Assembly (NCBI GenBank): GCA_001683735.1
Contig: LUGG01000002.1
Location: forward strand, 2,790,001-2,854,000
DNA length: 64,000 nt
DNA from: Grifola frondosa
Lineage: Eukaryota; Basidiomycota; Agaricomycetes; Polyporales; Grifolaceae
Reading direction: 5' to 3'
The notes below the pieces were generated by a model. That model was not told the DNA's origin, searched no databases, and was given only the letters and a program-made list of their open reading frames with translations. Shown in pieces: positions 14,155 to 26,500 of this stretch (position 1 is its first letter; each line of letters starts with the position of its first letter). Both the position numbers and the translations under genes were made by a program.

Positions 14155-16338
14155 TCAACTCATCTGCACGCCCCATCCTAGGACTTCAAACATTACTGGA
14201 ATTACGCCGGTTGCAAGAACCGCAATGCCACAATACACGAATACCTTCGTCAACACTACAAAAACTATCAGCTAGCACCACGTAAAGTATGACAAACATC
14301 GCTCACCATCCGCATCGTAATGCTTCACCTCTTCATTCTTCGTCCCATGTTCCAGCCATGAGTCCGCAGGCGCCCCTTTCTCAGACCTTGTGCCCTTGCC
14401 CAAATCAGCTCGACCACGGCCATTCCTCAGTTTGATGTCCCGCCCAGTAATTCCGGGATTACGCAAGCCTCGTGCAGTGCTCGCGGCGCCGACGCCATCG
14501 ATCTCGTACTCGACCATGCCCGGCAGGTCGATTACAGAGGGAATCGGCCGCAAGCCCTTCTCTGACGGCATCGTAGTGTAGTCCGTTGCGGGTGTGTAGA
14601 AGCGGCGGTGCGGTAGCGTGAATAGGTGCGAGAGCAGTCGGAAAGTCGGAGGGAGGATGAAGTGGAACATCGACTTTGCGAACAAGCGCCACATGAATAT
14701 CATCAGGATGCCTGTTGAGCACAGTCAGCACTGCAAAGTGTAAAAAGCCAAAACTAGATGTACCGAGGACCATTTTGATGGCGGCTATTATGAACCACTC
14801 GCTCACGTCCGCCCAGGTGCTCCATGAGCTGCCAGGCATGACATGCACGAAGAAGGCCTCGTCGTACCCAGTGTGCAGCATGTACCAGCGTGCCAGCAGC
14901 GCGCCCAGAACGACCGACACGAACGCGATCGCATCCTCGAAGCACGGACAGTCATCTACGGGCTGTGGGTGCCTATGAACAAGCAGTAGACACAGAGGAA
15001 TTATCACTGCCGGAACTGGGGAGAGACATCGGCTTCAGTCCGCCGATGCGTTGTTTACGATGACCTACCAATCCATCCGCTATGTGTTATCCATGCGTCC
15101 AGCCACGGACCGCAAAGCACATGCAGACCCCATATACCTGCGCCTAAGGATATTCCCATAATGCAGTCCGTGAAGGAATGCATGGCAGTGTACAGCCGGC
15201 CATACACGATGGAGAACACGTAGAACAAGAGGATACAAAGCGCGATCCGGTATGTTGTCTGCGATATCATCATCTCCACGTCCTGGCCACCAGCCATTTC
15301 TAAAGGATTGCTCGCGGCATCTCGCGCAGCCGTTGAGGCCCCAACAGCAGCAGCCTCGATGATGGGAACCACTGCAGGGGCGATAGGAGTGTTGCGCAAC
15401 CGTTGGAGGATGCTATAGAGATACAGCGCTATGCTGACGCTATTGGTGGAGTGCGTCGAAGGGAACCCATATTCAAGATGATGGTTACCAATCGCTGAGT
15501 AAAGCAAGCACGATCAGTCCGTTTTAAAGTGAAGCAATGCAAGATGACTTACTGAGCCGTGTGACAGGTGGAGCAAAGGGCCTCGGGGAGCAGAGGAGAT
15601 CCTTCACGAAGGAAGAAAAGTACACTCCAGAGGCAAGGACCAACAGCAAACTGCAAAATAGTGTTTAGTCCAGAATCATGACAGACTACCATAAGTAGAC
15701 ATACCCGCGTCCGATCTCAGCATATCCGAAAAAGAATAATGCTGGGAGCATCACCATGAAGAATGTGTGCGTTCCGAGGGAGGATGTATAGACGAAATAT
15801 GCGTCAAGGAAAGGATGGCGCACTCGTTCCTAGAGGATAGCGTCCTAATCAACACGCAAGCTTGCACGTCTACGCAACGGGAACTGGTTGATGCACACGA
15901 AAATGCGTACTTACCGCCATGACAGCATAGCGGTCCATAAACATTTTCATGATAACATCGACCAAGACCCTAACGACAACGAACAGAGCCACCCACCTGC
16001 ATGCCTGCGAGGACTTTCGACTCCCATGCAACGCTCTTCACAATAGTCCTCCGGATTGCAGCTCTCCACCAAACCAGCGTCCGCTCATATACGTCCTCCG
16101 GAAGACGTCCTGCTCCTGCGACCAAGAGCGGGTGCTCATCGGAGCTCCCGGTTTGCTCGTCATTGCTTGTTTTCTCGTCCCAGGTGCCGTTGCTCGAGAG
16201 GTGGACAACGCCCGCATCTGGTGTTGAGTCGTAAACTGTATATGACGGTAGAGTAGCCGTCAAATGTCCATTTGCACGAAACTGGTTGAGTACTTTGAAC
16301 ATCAACGGGTCGCTGGCCTCGCTTTTCGTGTCGGCCAT
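14155..16338 (-). CDS. LCB3: sphingoid-base-phosphate phosphatase (PAP2 family, Lcb3-like)
   Basis: Multi-exon gene of about 530 residues starting MADTKSEASDP at 16338. All three PAP2 motifs are visible: KDLLCSPRP, YGFPSTHSTNS and, after a hydrophobic stretch, RLYTAMHSFTDCIMG, supplying the catalytic His residues. Many transmembrane segments flank them (for example IALCILLFYVFSIVYG). The long N-terminal lead with VYERTLVWWRAAIRRTIV is typical of the fungal Lcb3/Ysr2 and animal SGPP group. These ER enzymes remove phosphate from dihydrosphingosine-1-phosphate and control the balance between ceramide synthesis and long-chain-base phosphates. The C-terminal ~150 residues are cytosolic and Arg/Gly-rich, ending with a final membrane segment. 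No frame break was found. Confidence 0.9.
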
Positions 16339-17464
16339 GTTCAAGTGCCAGGCCGAGGTCGGGTGGTGTCAGTCAAAGCATATAAGAGTCAAAAGAATGA
16401 AAGGGGAGCGCTGGACGTTGAGAGTTGAACGACGTGGGGAGACTTGGAGCAGTTGGAGTCTGTTGGAGCGTTTCCCTTTCTCACCCCCTCGATCAGAGGC
16501 TGAAACCCTGTTGTCTGGACGCTCTCGTCATCGTCGATAACGAGGAAATTTAATACAGAGAGCATCTAATAGTGGGCTTCGGATGCTTCTGCACTACTGC
16601 GATATGTGTGCAATTCCGAGAACGTATATTTAGGAAGCATAATTAATTACAACACAGTGCTATACTCCGACGAATAGCGGACATGCTTACAATAATAAAT
16701 GCCTGTGAAGAGGACGTATGAGTAATTATGCCGACGCAGACACACAAGGTATGAACAAAAGTAGCGCCTCAGCGAACATAAGTTGTCCTTCACGAAGGTA
16801 TCGGACATATGCTTGTAAATTGTTTGGAAACATCACCGGCAAGAAGGCAGGGAGATATAATAGTGGTGACGAGATGCTCACCTTGTGCATTTCGTCTACC
16901 GTGACGAATGGCCAACCTGACCTATCGAGCTGCGAGGCGCGGAACGACAATGATCTTCAGGTTATGGTGTACGCTACCATGGACCGAACGCACGTCGCAT
17001 ACTAACTGCCTCTAATGTGAATCTGTCGATGGTGAAGATACTCACAACCTTCACTTATTCGCAAGCAGCAAGAGATAGCAGTGTCTGTAGAAAATAAATC
17101 GGAACGTCAGATGCAATCCTTTTCACAAAAAAAAAAAGTGTATGAAGCTCCGTTGGTGATGCATGTAAGTGAGTAAGGCTCATGAAGAAATCGCCGACTC
17201 GGATGTTTATGGATAAAACTATCTTCATTGCAATAGTCAACAAAAACAGAACTCACTTCGTCGTATCTTGAAGGACCATGACAATGAACATATGAGCGAG
17301 GGAGAAGAATATTAATATGTGGAAACTTATAGACCGTGGGCGCTCAGTGCAAATCAGACTCCGACTTGTTGGTGGCCTGCGGAGTTGGCGGAGTTATAGT
17401 GCTGTACAGTTGCTTACCTATAAAATCTTTCCGTTTCCCTGTCGTCCATGTTTAGGTCGACCTA
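16339..17464. other. gene-poor region, possible weak minus-strand exons
   Basis: Upstream of the phosphatase start. Two minus-strand open stretches (about 16726-16950 and 17055-17243) have hydrophobic segments such as LLYLPAFLPVMFP and splice-like edges, but no family is recognisable and the joints are not convincing. An A11 run lies near 17127. I do not call a gene. Confidence 0.35.
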
Positions 17465-18069
17465 ATGAGTCGACGTGTTTTCTTATGGTGAGTCTCAGTT
17501 TCCTTCACAGGGGCATATGTCGCTCCTTGTTATGATGAACACATTTATTCAGTTCTGCTTCCGAAGGGAGAGAAATCTCCTTGTGGACAACGTCTATACC
17601 AAAACTCTCAATCCTGATCCTTCTTTATTTCATCACCTGTTCATTCAGATCTAAACTAATGTTCTTGTTCATCCTCAGGTTTTATCTTGAACGTGTGATT
17701 ATGTGCGATACTTTTTTCATGTCGAGGTGAGTTCACATTTGCTGCTTCTATCTCGGGACGAAACTAAGTTCATCCATTCGTTGAACGTCCTCTCGTACGT
17801 CTCATCTTTCCCCCTTTCGTATCCGATTTATCGGGTGTGATTGGTGTGTTTGTGCGCATCGTCTTGATGTGCTAGGCCGGGTTGGCTGAGGTCCCTGTGC
17901 GAGAGGGAAAATGAAAATACCGGCTTCTCTGATTTTCTCCTACGTACTTTCCCTCCCTTCATCGTTAACTAATTACCATCATCTTCCTAGATGCTTCTGC
18001 AATCCTGGAGTTCAGGAGACTACACGTTGTTTCTTCGTCTATTTGTGTAATTCCTTTGTATTAAGATGA
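17465..18069 (+). ncRNA. possible spliced non-coding RNA or micro-peptide transcript
   Basis: Two well-formed introns lie close together: 17488-17678 (donor GTGAGT, branch-like CTAAT, acceptor CTCAG) and 17727-17990 (donor GTGAGT, branch ACTAAT, acceptor CCTAG). They leave a 48-base middle exon. Intron 1 contains ATGATGA (from 17532) and, about 80 bases later, CTGA, which resemble boxes C and D of a snoRNA. Intron 2 has further CTGA boxes. A 53-codon reading frame starting at 17465 stays open across both splices to TGA at 18067-18069, but its composition (Cys, Phe, Arg) is not protein-like. Without expression data this is only a candidate snoRNA host transcript. Confidence 0.3.
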
Positions 18070-18194
18070 CAATTCAATTCAATGTTGCCTTTGACATCGA
18101 TATCTCGTATTGCGGCTGAATGAGCGACTGAGAAAGATTGAGGCGCGAAGTAAAAGAGCTTATGGTCTTCCTGAAAGGAGGACCTAGGTAAATG

Positions 18195-19140
18195 TTACAT
18201 CGGAATATACGGTATAAAAGATATCACTAATCGCCAATGCCTTTCGATCTTTTTGAGTTGTGCGTTCTGTGTGCTAGGGCCCCCGCTAGGTCCACCCACA
18301 CCCGGGATGGGACCTCTTGTGAGTGCGATGTGAATGCCACGCGGGTTGAAGAAATGCTGTCGACGACCAAAAGCGTCAAATTTGGTGCATAAATTTGACC
18401 GCGAAACATACCCGATTCCATTGTTCAATTACTTGAGAGACAGGTCCTTTCTTCGATTTCTTCAACTGAGACTCGATGCCCTTCACTACGAAAAACCCTA
18501 TAGGTTAGAAGTCAGCTTTTGACGGAAACGTTGCCAACATGATTTGGTCAGACGACGTACCAATTATAATGCCGATGCCACCCAGCGCAATGGGTGCCAG
18601 ACAGGCCAAAACCCTGTTCATAGGCGACAGCGAGCCCGCAAGCCGAATGTCATTCAAAAAGCGCAACCAGTCGTCTTTGTTGACATCATGCATCACGAAC
18701 GGATGGGGTATCAACGGTGACTGAGGAGCAACGAGGGGGTATCCTTTATCAAGGCCCTTGCCGAGCCCGATGAGAGTCATGGGTGGAAATGGGCCGTAAG
18801 GGAGGTTAGATGGCGGCGCCCGCAGGAAGGATGGCGGCGGCGGATTGAGCAGATCAGACGGGCTCTTTCCGGGAGCCAATCTGCGGAGCATGCCTGGCTT
18901 TTTCCCCAATGGGGCGGAACCGCCACCAGGGGAGGGCGCATAAGGCGAAGGGGGAACAGGTGGAGGGCCATCTGCGCCGCCCTGCTTGAAGTCCGAACCG
19001 CTAGGGCCCGAGTCGATGGCGTATGCTCCATAGCTTGATTGAGCGGGGTATCCAGCGGGTGCGCGGTAGGATGGAGGGGATCTGCCGCTGTAGCTCTGCG
19101 ACCCACTCTCCTGGAAAAATTCGTCGTTCTTGTCAATCAT
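18195..19140 (-). CDS. uncharacterised Pro/Tyr-rich protein, family member 3
   Basis: Three exons encode about 280 residues, starting MIDKNDEFF at 19140. The layout matches the members at 5834 and 9851: a Pro/Ser/Tyr-rich N-terminus (SPPSYRAPAGYPAQ), then NPPPPSFLRAPPSN, MTLIGLGKGLDKGYP, PHPFVMHDVNKDDWLRFLND and AGSLSPMNR. Unlike the other two it keeps a hydrophobic segment (CLAPIALGGIGIIIG) followed by GIESQLKKSKKGPVSQVIEQ and, after the second intron, HFFNPRGIHIALTRG. Introns fall at the same points as in the paralogs, so the three share descent. This copy looks ancestral-like, with a membrane or glycine-zipper segment that the 5834 copy has lost. Function is unknown. A TATAAG box lies 58 bases upstream (19198-19203, minus). 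Confidence 0.75.
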
Positions 19141-19197
19141 AGCGGTCGCAAGAGTATGAGGATGGCGCTGAACTTCAACCGCAAGGACACACCTCAT

Positions 19198-19203
19198 CTT
19201 ATA
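19198..19203 (-). promoter_or_regulatory. TATA-like box (TATAAG)
   Basis: Minus-strand CCATATAAG, 58 bases before the ATG at 19140, at a spacing like that of the two related genes. Confidence 0.4.
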
Positions 19204-20533
19204 TGGCGCAGATAAGAATTTTCTTAGGCATTCCTGGTCTACAGAAACGCTTCGCGAGCGGTACCTAGTGTGCATGCCGATCATCCGACTGCACGATTAC
19301 AGCTGCGCAGTGACGGTCAGCACAGCCATAGAGCGCGCGCTCGAGAGAGAACCACACCACTTTAATTCGGCACGGGCCTACGGCTCCCTAGCATGCCTCA
19401 AATTTGCACCGTTGAGTAAATATTCGAATGTCAGCAGAAGACAAAAACGAGGTTTGTAGGTCCTCCACGTGAAGATTTTCAGATAGCAGGCCGCTTTGAA
19501 ACCGTTGTGGAAGGTGAGCCTGTACGCGACTATCAGACCCCTTGCGCGGAAGTTTAGAACGAAGATGTTCACTCAATATTAGGACTCTAGGAGGCTATCG
19601 ATCCGGTGTATCTATGCATGTCTCGTCAGAGACTTCTGCACATGGACAGACGAGCGTCTTGCGCATTTCAGGGCCTTATAAACGCTAATCAGCGCAGAAA
19701 CGGCATTAAAAACTTAGTGCTAGTCTCAACGTGCAGTCGAGCTGCGTAAAGTCCTCAAGGTGAGATCGAAGTCTTGAAGAGGTAGTGGTAGGTGGTGGTT
19801 CAAGAGGATATCGGCCCGATGGTGAGATCGACGACCACCGCCACATACGGTAATGTTCCGAATGATGCCACACGCATTGCGCAAGCCACACGCGACAAAT
19901 TCTTGTACACTGAATTCTTTCGCGGTGCGACTTATATTTTGTCATGATAGTGTTGGGCTATATGGTCACTGAACGGATTGTCCCTTGTCTTTTGGAAATA
20001 TTTTCATCATTTCATTATCTACAACTTGTTGAAAGGCGAACGCGATTTCTATTATGCTCTCGGCAGCACTCATGCGTTCACATAAAAGCTGCGTACTGTA
20101 TAGCCTATGCTAATTGGCAAACATAACTCAAAAGTGCAGAAATCGGGAGAAATACGACCGGCCTTTCATTGTTCGCCGCATATCCACGCTAATCTAGTCC
20201 TGCTTTCCAGACCGACAGTCACAAATCCGCAGTCTGATGTCTTATATGGTCAAGGTGCCGTACACGAGACATCTTGAAAGTGCGGTACTGATGTACTACA
20301 GCACCATATGCACAGATTTGCAGATTAATCCTGATGCATTGGGGGGCTACTATACGTCTCTACCACTGTCCATCACTCCGGCTCTCTTGTCTTATCATCT
20401 TCAGCCGCCAAAGCGGGGCCTTTCAGAAACCAAGTTGACAAGATTAAAAACATCTAGTGATACATTTTGCAGTCAACCCACGCAAAAACCATTACAACGC
20501 ACACAACTCAAAAGAACATGATACAGAACGAAT
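19204..20533. other. intergenic, no gene recognised
   Basis: 1.3 kb between the promoter of family member 3 and the 3' end of BRR2. Only short, unconvincing open frames on both strands. Confidence 0.5.
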
Positions 20534-23500
20534 CTATTCCTCCATCTCGTCGTCCTCGCTTTCCTCGCTGTCGCTCTCCTCTCCTTCGGCTACTTCGACG
20601 GACTCCAGATCGATGTCATGGTCCGCGCCCATGTACGAATCACAGATCACATATAATTTGAGGGCATGAGATCCCTGGGGCAGAGAGAACTCGAGTCGCA
20701 CCGCCAAGCTACGATGTACGGTGACCTTCTTGATAGCCAGCAATTGTCGCGTTTTCGGTTCACCGATTACGAGCCACCAATTCGCAAGCTTCTTCATGGG
20801 ATAGAACGGTGCGATAACCGTCTCATCATCCACTCCAGCAGCGTCTGCCTCCTCGTCAGTGTCCCGCGAAAGAGAGACTTGCAGCGTGATGGGTGCGCCG
20901 GCGGTGTATTCTCCTTTGGCGAGCTCATAGTTCACGTCAAGCGTAGGGTAAGAGTTGACGAAGGTCGCGACGTCCCGCCTGTTGAAATATCGCTATTAGT
21001 CGTCACGAAGGTATAGACAAATGGGCTCCACGTACATTTGTCGGGTGTCCATCTGTAGAACTTCATTGCGCTTGTCATCCTCCATCTCCATGATGTCGTA
21101 GACGGATTCAATCCCAGCATCTTTACAACGTTTGATGACCTTTGTGAAAGACAGTCAGCATTGACATCAATATATGGCTTTAAGCGATAAAACAAACCTC
21201 AGGCTCGAAGTGCGGAATCTGCTTCAGCGGAGAATCTGTTTCCCAGCAGGCTTGAACGCACATCTGCGACAAGTCCATAGCACCCAGAGCGTTCAACCAC
21301 GCATTCGACGACATCACATCTACGCATGCTGACAATAAGTTCAACACCTTCTCGAGAACGAGCACCTGTCGGCGCGAGGTCCGGAGGCAGTTGCAGGCGA
21401 GAGAAATGCGCCTGAAGTAGTAGGAACGTCTTGAAATGCGGCGCCTCGAAGTCCGCGCGTTCAAGCTTGACGGGAACACGATCGTAGATACGCCGCAATA
21501 GCACATCCTCGTGTCGACGGATCGGGATCGACTCGAACTCTGCAGAAGATGAGACCACCTCGAGTAGACCCTTGAGTTTGGTGCGCTCTTTGAGCGAGAG
21601 TGTATAAACCTCCACAGTGACATCTACAAGCTAGAGTGAGCACACGGCTGGATACGGCGAACATTCGTCACTCACAGGAGATATTATAGTAAGCGGCGAT
21701 CATACCCAGGTTCAAGGGCGAGACGTCCATCTCATCCTCTGGAAGAAAAAAATAAACAACTGTGGGACACGAAGACTGTAACTTTGCCTACCGATGGCGA
21801 TACACTTCGAGTTGACGAGATCGTTCAGGGTGGTTTCGACCAGCTCCGAGAGATGATCCGATAGATGCTGATGACTGACATTGTGGAGGTTGTAGTAGTT
21901 CGGGTTTTGCGTCATACGTCGATAGAAGTACGTCCACGTCAAGATATCCTATAAAGGTGTAAGCGGTGATATCAGTGAGCAGAATAGACCAGACTAACCA
22001 TTGCATCTTGCTTATTCTCGATTGTCTTCACAGCAATTTCAGCGAGGAAGTAGTCGTGAAGCATGTGTGTAGGAAGATGAGACTCGATGGGAAGGCCCTC
22101 TGCAAGGAACTTCTTGTAGAAGTCCTTACGCGTCTGCTGGCACATCAGGACACATCGGCTCTTATCATCTTCGGTAGGACGGCAGGCACGGCCCATCATT
22201 TGCAACACGTCCATGACGGGGTAATCAACGTAGCGATGTTCCTTGCCCTCGTAGTACTGGACACCCATGATGATGACCATATAACTGGCCACCGGAAGAC
22301 TCCAAGCTGTGTCCTATCGATTTGGTTAATATAAACTTGAGTAGGCTATTTAATAAACATGTAACGCACCTTTGAAGCAATCAGAACTTGGATGGCACCA
22401 GACTGGAATAGTCGTTCAACTATCCGCTTATCTTGTTTGTCGAGCGCTTCATGATAGTAGCCAACACCATGCTTTAACGTGTCGACGAGCCCACGATCGT
22501 TGACATGGTCCAAGTGAGGTTGAAGATCAGCTTCCTCAATGTTCAAGAATCGGTTGCTGTCGTCGTCAGCACCACAGTGGGCGAGAATATCGTCTGCAGT
22601 CAGTCGGCATTGACGACGCGCGACGGTACGAAATGATGACAGGTTTCGTAGGAGAATATTCGACGATCGCTAGATAAGCAGGTTTCGACATGGCAATCAT
22701 AAGGGAGGGGAAGTGAGGGATGGTGAAGCTCTGAAGGTGGATGTCCATATCCAGTGGTCGAGCGCTGCGGAAAATGTGGGTCACAGGCTTTTGCGAAAGA
22801 AACAACGAAAATCACCTCGGGGGAAATTAAAGATGGCATGTGATGGAGCACCCATCCATTCGCCAAGATCCCGCGCATTAGCCAGCGACACGCCACAAGC
22901 GACAACTCGAGTCTTGATATCTGTCTGAGCGGAAACATAGCGAGTACGAGATATGACGACCTCGTAAGTCGGACCAACTTCACCGCCTACGAGTTGGACT
23001 TCATCGGCGATGAGCAGACCAATAGTTTGCACATTTTTTCGCTGACGCCACCGCCTAGAAAGGACATCCCACTAGACCGAGACAAGGTCAGTGGATAAAC
23101 TATTCGAAACACAAGTTTTACGCACCTGAGTTGGTGTACAAACGATCAAGTCGCCCTTCTCCAACAGCCGCAGATCGGCACTCGTCTCGCCCGTGAGACT
23201 AACGATCTCCTTGCCGCCCTGGAGGGCGCCAAACTTGCTACGCCATTCGATAACGCGTTGGTCAACCATCTCCTGATACGGCTCAATACAGACCGCCCGT
23301 TGTTGCTCACGCTTACTCCATAGCCGCAAGAGCGCGAACTCGGCACAGATGGTTTTACCGCTGCCTGTGGGTGCGCCAATGAAGACGTTCTCGTCGGTCG
23401 TGTATAATGCCTGGAAAACCTGAGTCTGGATCTTGTTGAACGTCTGAATGGTCGACGAGTAGATGCTTTCAAATTCCTTATTGTGCAAAGCAGAGAGGGG

Positions 23501-26500
23501 AAGAGCTTGAAGATCTAAAAGAGGAGTGGGCGGAGGGAACTTCTCCGGCAGGATGAGATGTTTGAAAGATATCGGCAGACGAGTTTCGGCGTGCAGCCAA
23601 CGATCTGAGATGATCGAAATGTAGTAGTTCGGGGGCACCGGCTCGAACATAGGGACAGTGAGCGTGACGTTGTGCTCGTCCTCTGCGTACCGCTGACGAA
23701 GAATGAATGTGTCGTGGAACAAGATGATTTCACCGTCGACATCTTCGACCATGATCCAAAAAGATTCGGCTGCTCCGTGGATCTTCTCATCCCACCGGAA
23801 ATCGGGTGTAATGGTCAAATCGATGCGGAGAAGAGTTCGTGTAATGGGTTGCACTTGAGCTTGCAACCTATATGAGAGATATGAATGATGTGTTATCGAA
23901 CGGAATTGAATGCGTTACACTTACTGCAGTTTAGGGAAACTGTGCACGAGACGATGCACCAATCTTCCCGCATTCTGAATGCCGATGAGTTCGCCTATCT
24001 CAGGAGGACTCTGCGCGCGTAAATCAGTGCGATCTAAAATAACAAATTCGATATACTCACCAAATCGAAGTATCGGTACCAAGGCTACCAATAGTGCATC
24101 AGATGACTAGAATATTCGAAATATTAGACACTCACAAATTGTTTTCCTTCTGCCTTTCTGATGATTTCGGACGGCACACCTTTGAACTGGCGGAGGGGCG
24201 TCATTGAACCCCACCTGAAAGACAATGTAAGCGAAAGCAGGCACGTCGACGTCCTGTGAACTTACATTCGCTTCTCAACCATCTTGCAAAGATCGAGAGC
24301 AGCACGTGCTGGGACAGCCCACCCACGCTTCAAACAGATTTCGAACATTGCTCGTAAGATACTAAATGACAAATAACACGTTAATATTAATTGGAGCTTG
24401 CAAAGAATAAGACTTACCGCCCAGCCGATTGTTGTACATAAACCATATCCGCAACAAGAGCGAACCCTACAGCGCGTCAGCGAAGAAAGCGAGGTATTTA
24501 GATGTCAACTTACCTTCGAGTTTGAGCTGCGAGATATACGCTTGAAGGAGGACATTGATCTTCGCTGCAGGCTCTTCCACGCTCTCCTTCACCGGGATGG
24601 GAACTCTTTCCAGCAACTTGCCGAGTTCCAACTTCTCCTGTATACGATGCTTAGATCGAATTCATGATCACAGGTGCAAAAACTTACGTCTTGTCGTACC
24701 TGTAGCATTTGGATTAATGTATGTTGAGTTCGAGACCAGAAGCAATGATTATAGGAAACGTACGGGAAGTAGCTTGAACTCGTTTGACAACGCAAATACC
24801 CGGAAAAGCTCCAGAGTCGACATTGTCGGTCTGAGATGTTGATTGTACGTCGCCATCGAGTTATACGTCACGTAATAGTGCGAGGCAATACGACCCAACT
24901 CCGTACTTTGGAATCTTCCAGACGACCGCTCGTACTTGATGAGATGGCACTTTTCGAGTAGAACGGCCGCGGTATGAACAATGTCCGCACGCTTCTGCAC
25001 CAACGTTGGGTCGTCTTCTAAGTAATCGACGCCGACGCTGTACAACGCTGGGTCTTTGAGCATACGAACGTACCTGAAATTCGGCAATGATCAGCAATAT
25101 CAATAGGGACTTGGAGAAGATGCGACGTACAAATATGTATACCCAATCCATTGGACAGCCTCGTCACGATTCCGTACAGTCCCAAGCACGATTTCTGCAT
25201 TGAGATTGTCGGTCAGCTTAGCAACGAATTGAGATTCAATCGGAAGCTGCTGGTTCATCAGACTCAGATAGTACTGCAACTCCGAGTGATTCGTGATGAT
25301 GACGCCTTCGCCGTATGTATCGTACTGTGGCCGTCCAGCGCGACCTAGCATCTGTAGGACGTCTTGCGAGGATAACTCGACCCAGCGGCCCTTCTCCGGG
25401 TTGTAGATTTGAGTTCCCTTGATAATCACTGTGTGGGCGGGAAGGTTGACACCCCACGCAAGCGTCGCAGTACAGACAAGAACTTGGAGATGCCCGTCCG
25501 CAAATAGTTCTTCTACAAGTCCACGATCCTCCCGAGACATCCCCGCATGATGAATGCCAAAGCCAAATTGAAGAAGGTCCTTCAAATTCGGGTCCTTCAC
25601 GTTATCCGTCTCCTCCAGCAGGATCTCCCGCGTCGCCCCTTCAGGTTTGACGAACTGCGTGATCGACTCCTTGTCGATTGCCATGTCGCGGATGAATTTC
25701 GCCGTCTTCGCTGTTTCTTTCCGCGAATGCACGAAAACAAGTGTCTGGTTTTTGCCTGCCTGATCAAGAACCTTCTCGTAGCAGACCTCGTTCATCACCT
25801 GGTATCGTTTGATTGCCTTCTTCTCGGTGACACCAATGAACTGTTGTTGCAATGCGCACGGACGGTATGAGGCATCGAAGTGGAATAACCCCTTAGAGGG
25901 ATCCACGCGTAGGAAGGTGGCGACGTCCTGGTAATTCGGCAGTGTAGCAGAGAGACCAACCAGACGCACGTACTCGGATGTCTGTTCCATCCGTCTGATC
26001 GTCCGCGCAATGATGGACTCGAGCACTGGCCCGCGTTCATCGTGCAATAAGTGAATCTCATCAATGATAATGAGACGTACGAGATTCGTATAACTAGTAT
26101 CCGTGCTCTTGCGCGTGATGACATCCCATTTCTCTGGGGTCGTGACGATGATTTGGGTCTCCGAAATTTGCTGCTTCGTCATTTGTGAATCACCCGTCAA
26201 CTCGCCCACCTTGACTCCGTACGGCCCAAGACGAGCACTGAAGTTGCCAACCATTTCCTGAACGAGCGCTTTCATCGGCGCGACGTAAATGATTTTGAAT
26301 GCGTCCAGATCGAATGAACCCGTCGCCTCGTCTCGATATTTTCCCAATTCGTTCAGGATAGCGAGCATAGCAACGTTCGTCTGCAGGAAGGCATGTCAAT
26401 CATGTACTTAGATGCGAAACGAAGTAAAACGTACTTTGCCGGCGCCAGTTGGGGCGCAAAGAAGGATGGGTTCGTCCGTGCCGAAGGCGATGGGATAGAG

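Noticed and set aside
22605..22640. Short intron in the second helicase cassette of BRR2
   Set aside because: Candidate introns of 36-47 bases would remove a conserved helicase motif and leave the wrong frame; indels explain the region better.
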